Assembly: GCA_964346275.1 (NCBI GenBank)
Contig: CAYFUR010000097.1
Span: forward strand, 1 to 13,920
Length of the DNA: 13,920 bases
Direction: 5' to 3'
DNA from: CAYFUR01 sp964346275
GTDB taxonomy: Bacteria > Sumerlaeota > Sumerlaeia > SLMS01
Shown: positions 11,974-13,920 of the stretch, piece after piece
How the letters are laid out: each line of letters begins with the position of its first letter
How positions within the stretch are numbered: the stretch's first letter is position 1
Program-made: the position numbers and the translations under genes
The notes under the pieces: model-generated
Databases searched by the model: none
The model's input: the letters and a program-made list of their open reading frames with translations, nothing else
What the model was told of the DNA's origin: nothing

Positions 11974-13920
11974 TCACCACTGAAGAAACTCGATCCGGCG
12001 GACTTCGATCAAGGCATCGCCGCGGAGACGCGGGGCATCCGGCGCGTTGACGTAAAAGCCCAGGAGGCCCGTGGTGGCGCCGTCCGGCACGCTGCTCAGT
12101 TGAATGCGCTTTGTCCAGGAAACATGAAAGCGATCAACCGGCAGATTGTTCAGCGGTTCAATGCCGATCGGCGTTCCGCTTTGATCGAAGTAATGTAATA
12201 TCACGACGAGGTTCTTGCGGATCAGATTCCGCGTGCGCACCTCCAGCAGAAGCCCCGCCGTGCTGCCCGGCTCAACGGGGAAGACCGGCGGCATGATGAA
12301 GTGGCTTTCCATGGCACGCGGCAGATTGATGCGCAGTCCGGCTTCTGTCATTTCAGCGGTCATATCGGGAGCGGCCGGATTCTGCTGGTCAACGGTCCAG
12401 AGCGCGGGGTTGCGCAATACTTCTCCCTCGGGGCCCGCCCATGCTGGCTGCGGCAGCGGACGCAAATCCTCCAGCGCATTCGGCGAGGGATTTTCCGCTG
12501 CCCCCCGGCGAACCTCGATCCAATCGATAAAGAACCGCGAAACGGGAAGTGACGAGTCAGCCAGGTGGCCGCTTTCCCCGGAGCGATCGAGCGTGATGCG
12601 CACATTCTCCCCTTCATACTTTGAGGGAACGGGAATCTGAAAACGCACCGGATCTCCCGGGGCGCTCGACTCATCGATGAAGTAAAGGCCGGCGGGCTGG
12701 TCATCGATCAGAAGAAGGAACCCATCGTCCTCTTCATAGTCTGAGCGCACCTGCACTTCCAGGGTAGCCGGGCCTTCCGGCAAGGCCATGTCGTAATCCG
12801 CATAAGAGGAGGCCGTCAGTTGATAGACAAGGCTGTCTTCATGCGGAACGGGAGCATTCTCTTCATCCAGGGGGCCGTCCTGCGCGAGGCCGCCCGCGCG
12901 GCGGACGGGTTGCGAATAGTCGGGAACAAGCCGCGCATTGCCGCTGTCGAAATGGAAGACGTCTCCCGCGCGGAGGCTGACGGGTCCGTTCGTATAGACA
13001 TTTTCTCCTCCGACACGGCCCTTGCCTTCCAGCGACCACCGCCCGTCCCCTATGATCAAAACGCTACGCGCCTCCGATGCGGACACGCTCTCGCCCGGGG
13101 CGATGCGTGCTTCGCCCCGTGGCCGCGCCACAAGGATATCCCAGGACTCCGTAAAATTGGACGTATAGACATTGGACACTTCCAGCCAATCGCGATGGGG
13201 AAGGCCATCGAGCCGCTCCTCGGAAAACGCGGCAAAGAGCGGCTGGTCCCGGTGGGCCAGCGCCTGGAGAATCCGGTTGTCGTGCTGGAAGGAATGCACA
13301 ACAGAGGCGTTGAGTTCGGGGAGAAGGACCGTGTAGGGCCGCACGCTCTGCGTGGTTTCCGACGCCGCATAGACCAGGGGCTCTACTTCGCCCGCGGCAG
13401 CCTGAGCATCCCGCCAGAAATCCCGAAAATGCGACGCATCGCCCAGCGCGGAAACAGCCGTGCGCGGAACGAGCGGGAGGAAATAGAAAATCGCCAGCGC
13501 ACCCGCCACGCCCCACATCGCCTTCTCCGAATGGGCGCGCGCCTTCTCGAGCATCCAAAGCGCGGCGAAGACAACCCCCAGGAGCAACAGCACGCTGGAA
13601 GAGGTGAGATACTTCGGCCCAAGGGTGATGCGATTCCAGGAAAGCTCGAACAGCCATGCCAGGGCCAGTTGAACAACAAGAAGAATCAGCCCGGTGATTG
13701 CCACGGGGCGATGTTTGCGCCAGAGCCAGACGATCCCCGCACCAACCAGGAGCGGAAAGGAAAGCCGCAAAACCCGCAAAAGCGGAAAATCCGGTGCAAA
13801 GCGATCATCCACCCAGTGGACCAGCCAGCGCCATGCATCAAGCGGATGGAACTCGCCCTCGGTCAGAGTCTTCAGGCGATCGAGCATCTTCTCGCCGCCC
13901 AGCGCCATGAACTGCCCCGG
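11974..13920 (-). CDS. Membrane glycosyltransferase-like protein (GT39/ArnT type), C-terminal part with beta-rich extracytoplasmic domains
   Basis: The frame is open to the right edge of the window (residues P-G-Q-F precede the first Met at 13908), so the N-terminus is missing; 648 residues are visible. The first part has four hydrophobic segments: about 53-72, 77-95, 107-125 and 133-152. It also has GPKYLTSSSVLLLL, a lay-out seen in the C-terminal half of PMT/ArnT-like lipid-linked sugar transferases. The HASHFRDFW-type helix and a 'VYAASETTQSVRPYTVLL' strand region follow. Roughly the last 490 residues are soluble and beta-rich, with a jelly-roll-like segment (LVYQLTASSYADYDMALPEG, then LEVQVRSDYEEDDGFLLLID and SRFFIDWIEVRR) and a second similar segment that ends at the C-terminus (LLLEVRTRNLIRKNLVVILH, ALIEVRRIEFLQW). 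These resemble carbohydrate-binding or C-terminal sensing domains, but I cannot name a family. The catalytic N-terminal half is outside the window, so the enzyme activity is inferred. Confidence 0.6.
   Translation of the reverse strand, partial: PGQFMALGGEKMLDRLKTLTEGEFHPLDAWRWLVHWVDDRFAPDFPLLRVLRLSFPLLVGAGIVWLWRKHRPVAITGLILLVVQLALAWLFELSWNRITLGPKYLTSSSVLLLLGVVFAALWMLEKARAHSEKAMWGVAGALAIFYFLPLVPRTAVSALGDASHFRDFWRDAQAAAGEVEPLVYAASETTQSVRPYTVLLPELNASVVHSFQHDNRILQALAHRDQPLFAAFSEERLDGLPHRDWLEVSNVYTSNFTESWDILVARPRGEARIAPGESVSASEARSVLIIGDGRWSLEGKGRVGGENVYTNGPVSLRAGDVFHFDSGNARLVPDYSQPVRRAGGLAQDGPLDEENAPVPHEDSLVYQLTASSYADYDMALPEGPATLEVQVRSDYEEDDGFLLLIDDQPAGLYFIDESSAPGDPVRFQIPVPSKYEGENVRITLDRSGESGHLADSSLPVSRFFIDWIEVRRGAAENPSPNALEDLRPLPQPAWAGPEGEVLRNPALWTVDQQNPAAPDMTAEMTEAGLRINLPRAMESHFIMPPVFPVEPGSTAGLLLEVRTRNLIRKNLVVILHYFDQSGTPIGIEPLNNLPVDRFHVSWTKRIQLSSVPDGATTGLLGFYVNAPDAPRLRGDALIEVRRIEFLQW

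Overview
The window looks like a contig from a GC-rich, diderm (Gram-negative-type) bacterium, probably a metagenome-assembled genome because it holds a run of exactly 100 Ns. Diderm clues are a signal-peptide-bearing SurA/PpiC-like chaperone, a Tat-exported MsrP and a membrane glycosyltransferase-like protein with a large extracytoplasmic part. Two almost identical prepilin N-termini with a shared C-terminal YDPxNGTVSxGD motif recall the expanded pilin families of Sumerlaeota/Hydrogenedentota/Planctomycetota-like lineages; this placement is only a guess. No mobile element, CRISPR array, tRNA or rRNA was recognised.

Left part (1-3855): the C-terminal end of a SAM methyltransferase, a duplicated parvulin-type prolyl isomerase, a convergent small membrane protein, then a 356-base interval with inverted repeats and a T-tract, followed by class I fructose-bisphosphate aldolase fbaB and its strong terminator.

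Middle (3856-6340): an acidic-looking hexanucleotide repeat (CTCGTC) interrupted by the scaffold gap, a degenerate orphan DUF3368 PIN-domain protein and a membrane-anchored redoxin (both minus strand), then a divergent prepilin with a clear terminator.

Right-middle (6450-10139): a tight plus-strand run of RNase J, a Nudix/MutT hydrolase (overlapping start and stop), a frameshifted DUF4160 gene, its usual partner DUF2442, and an unrecognised 334-residue protein, with gaps of 3 to 9 bases. This is most likely one transcription unit in which an RNA-decay enzyme and a nucleotide-pool sanitiser sit upstream of a DUF4160/DUF2442 pair.

Right end (10154-13920): a second prepilin (minus, GTG start) diverges from msrP (periplasmic methionine sulfoxide reductase catalytic subunit), which converges on a partial multi-domain membrane protein resembling the C-terminal half of a family 39-type glycosyltransferase.

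Most of the window is ordinary chromosomal content. The points most worth a second look are the possible structured RNA upstream of fbaB, the inverted repeat around the gap, the frameshifted DUF4160 gene beside an intact DUF2442 and an unknown protein, and the tandemly duplicated prolyl isomerase.
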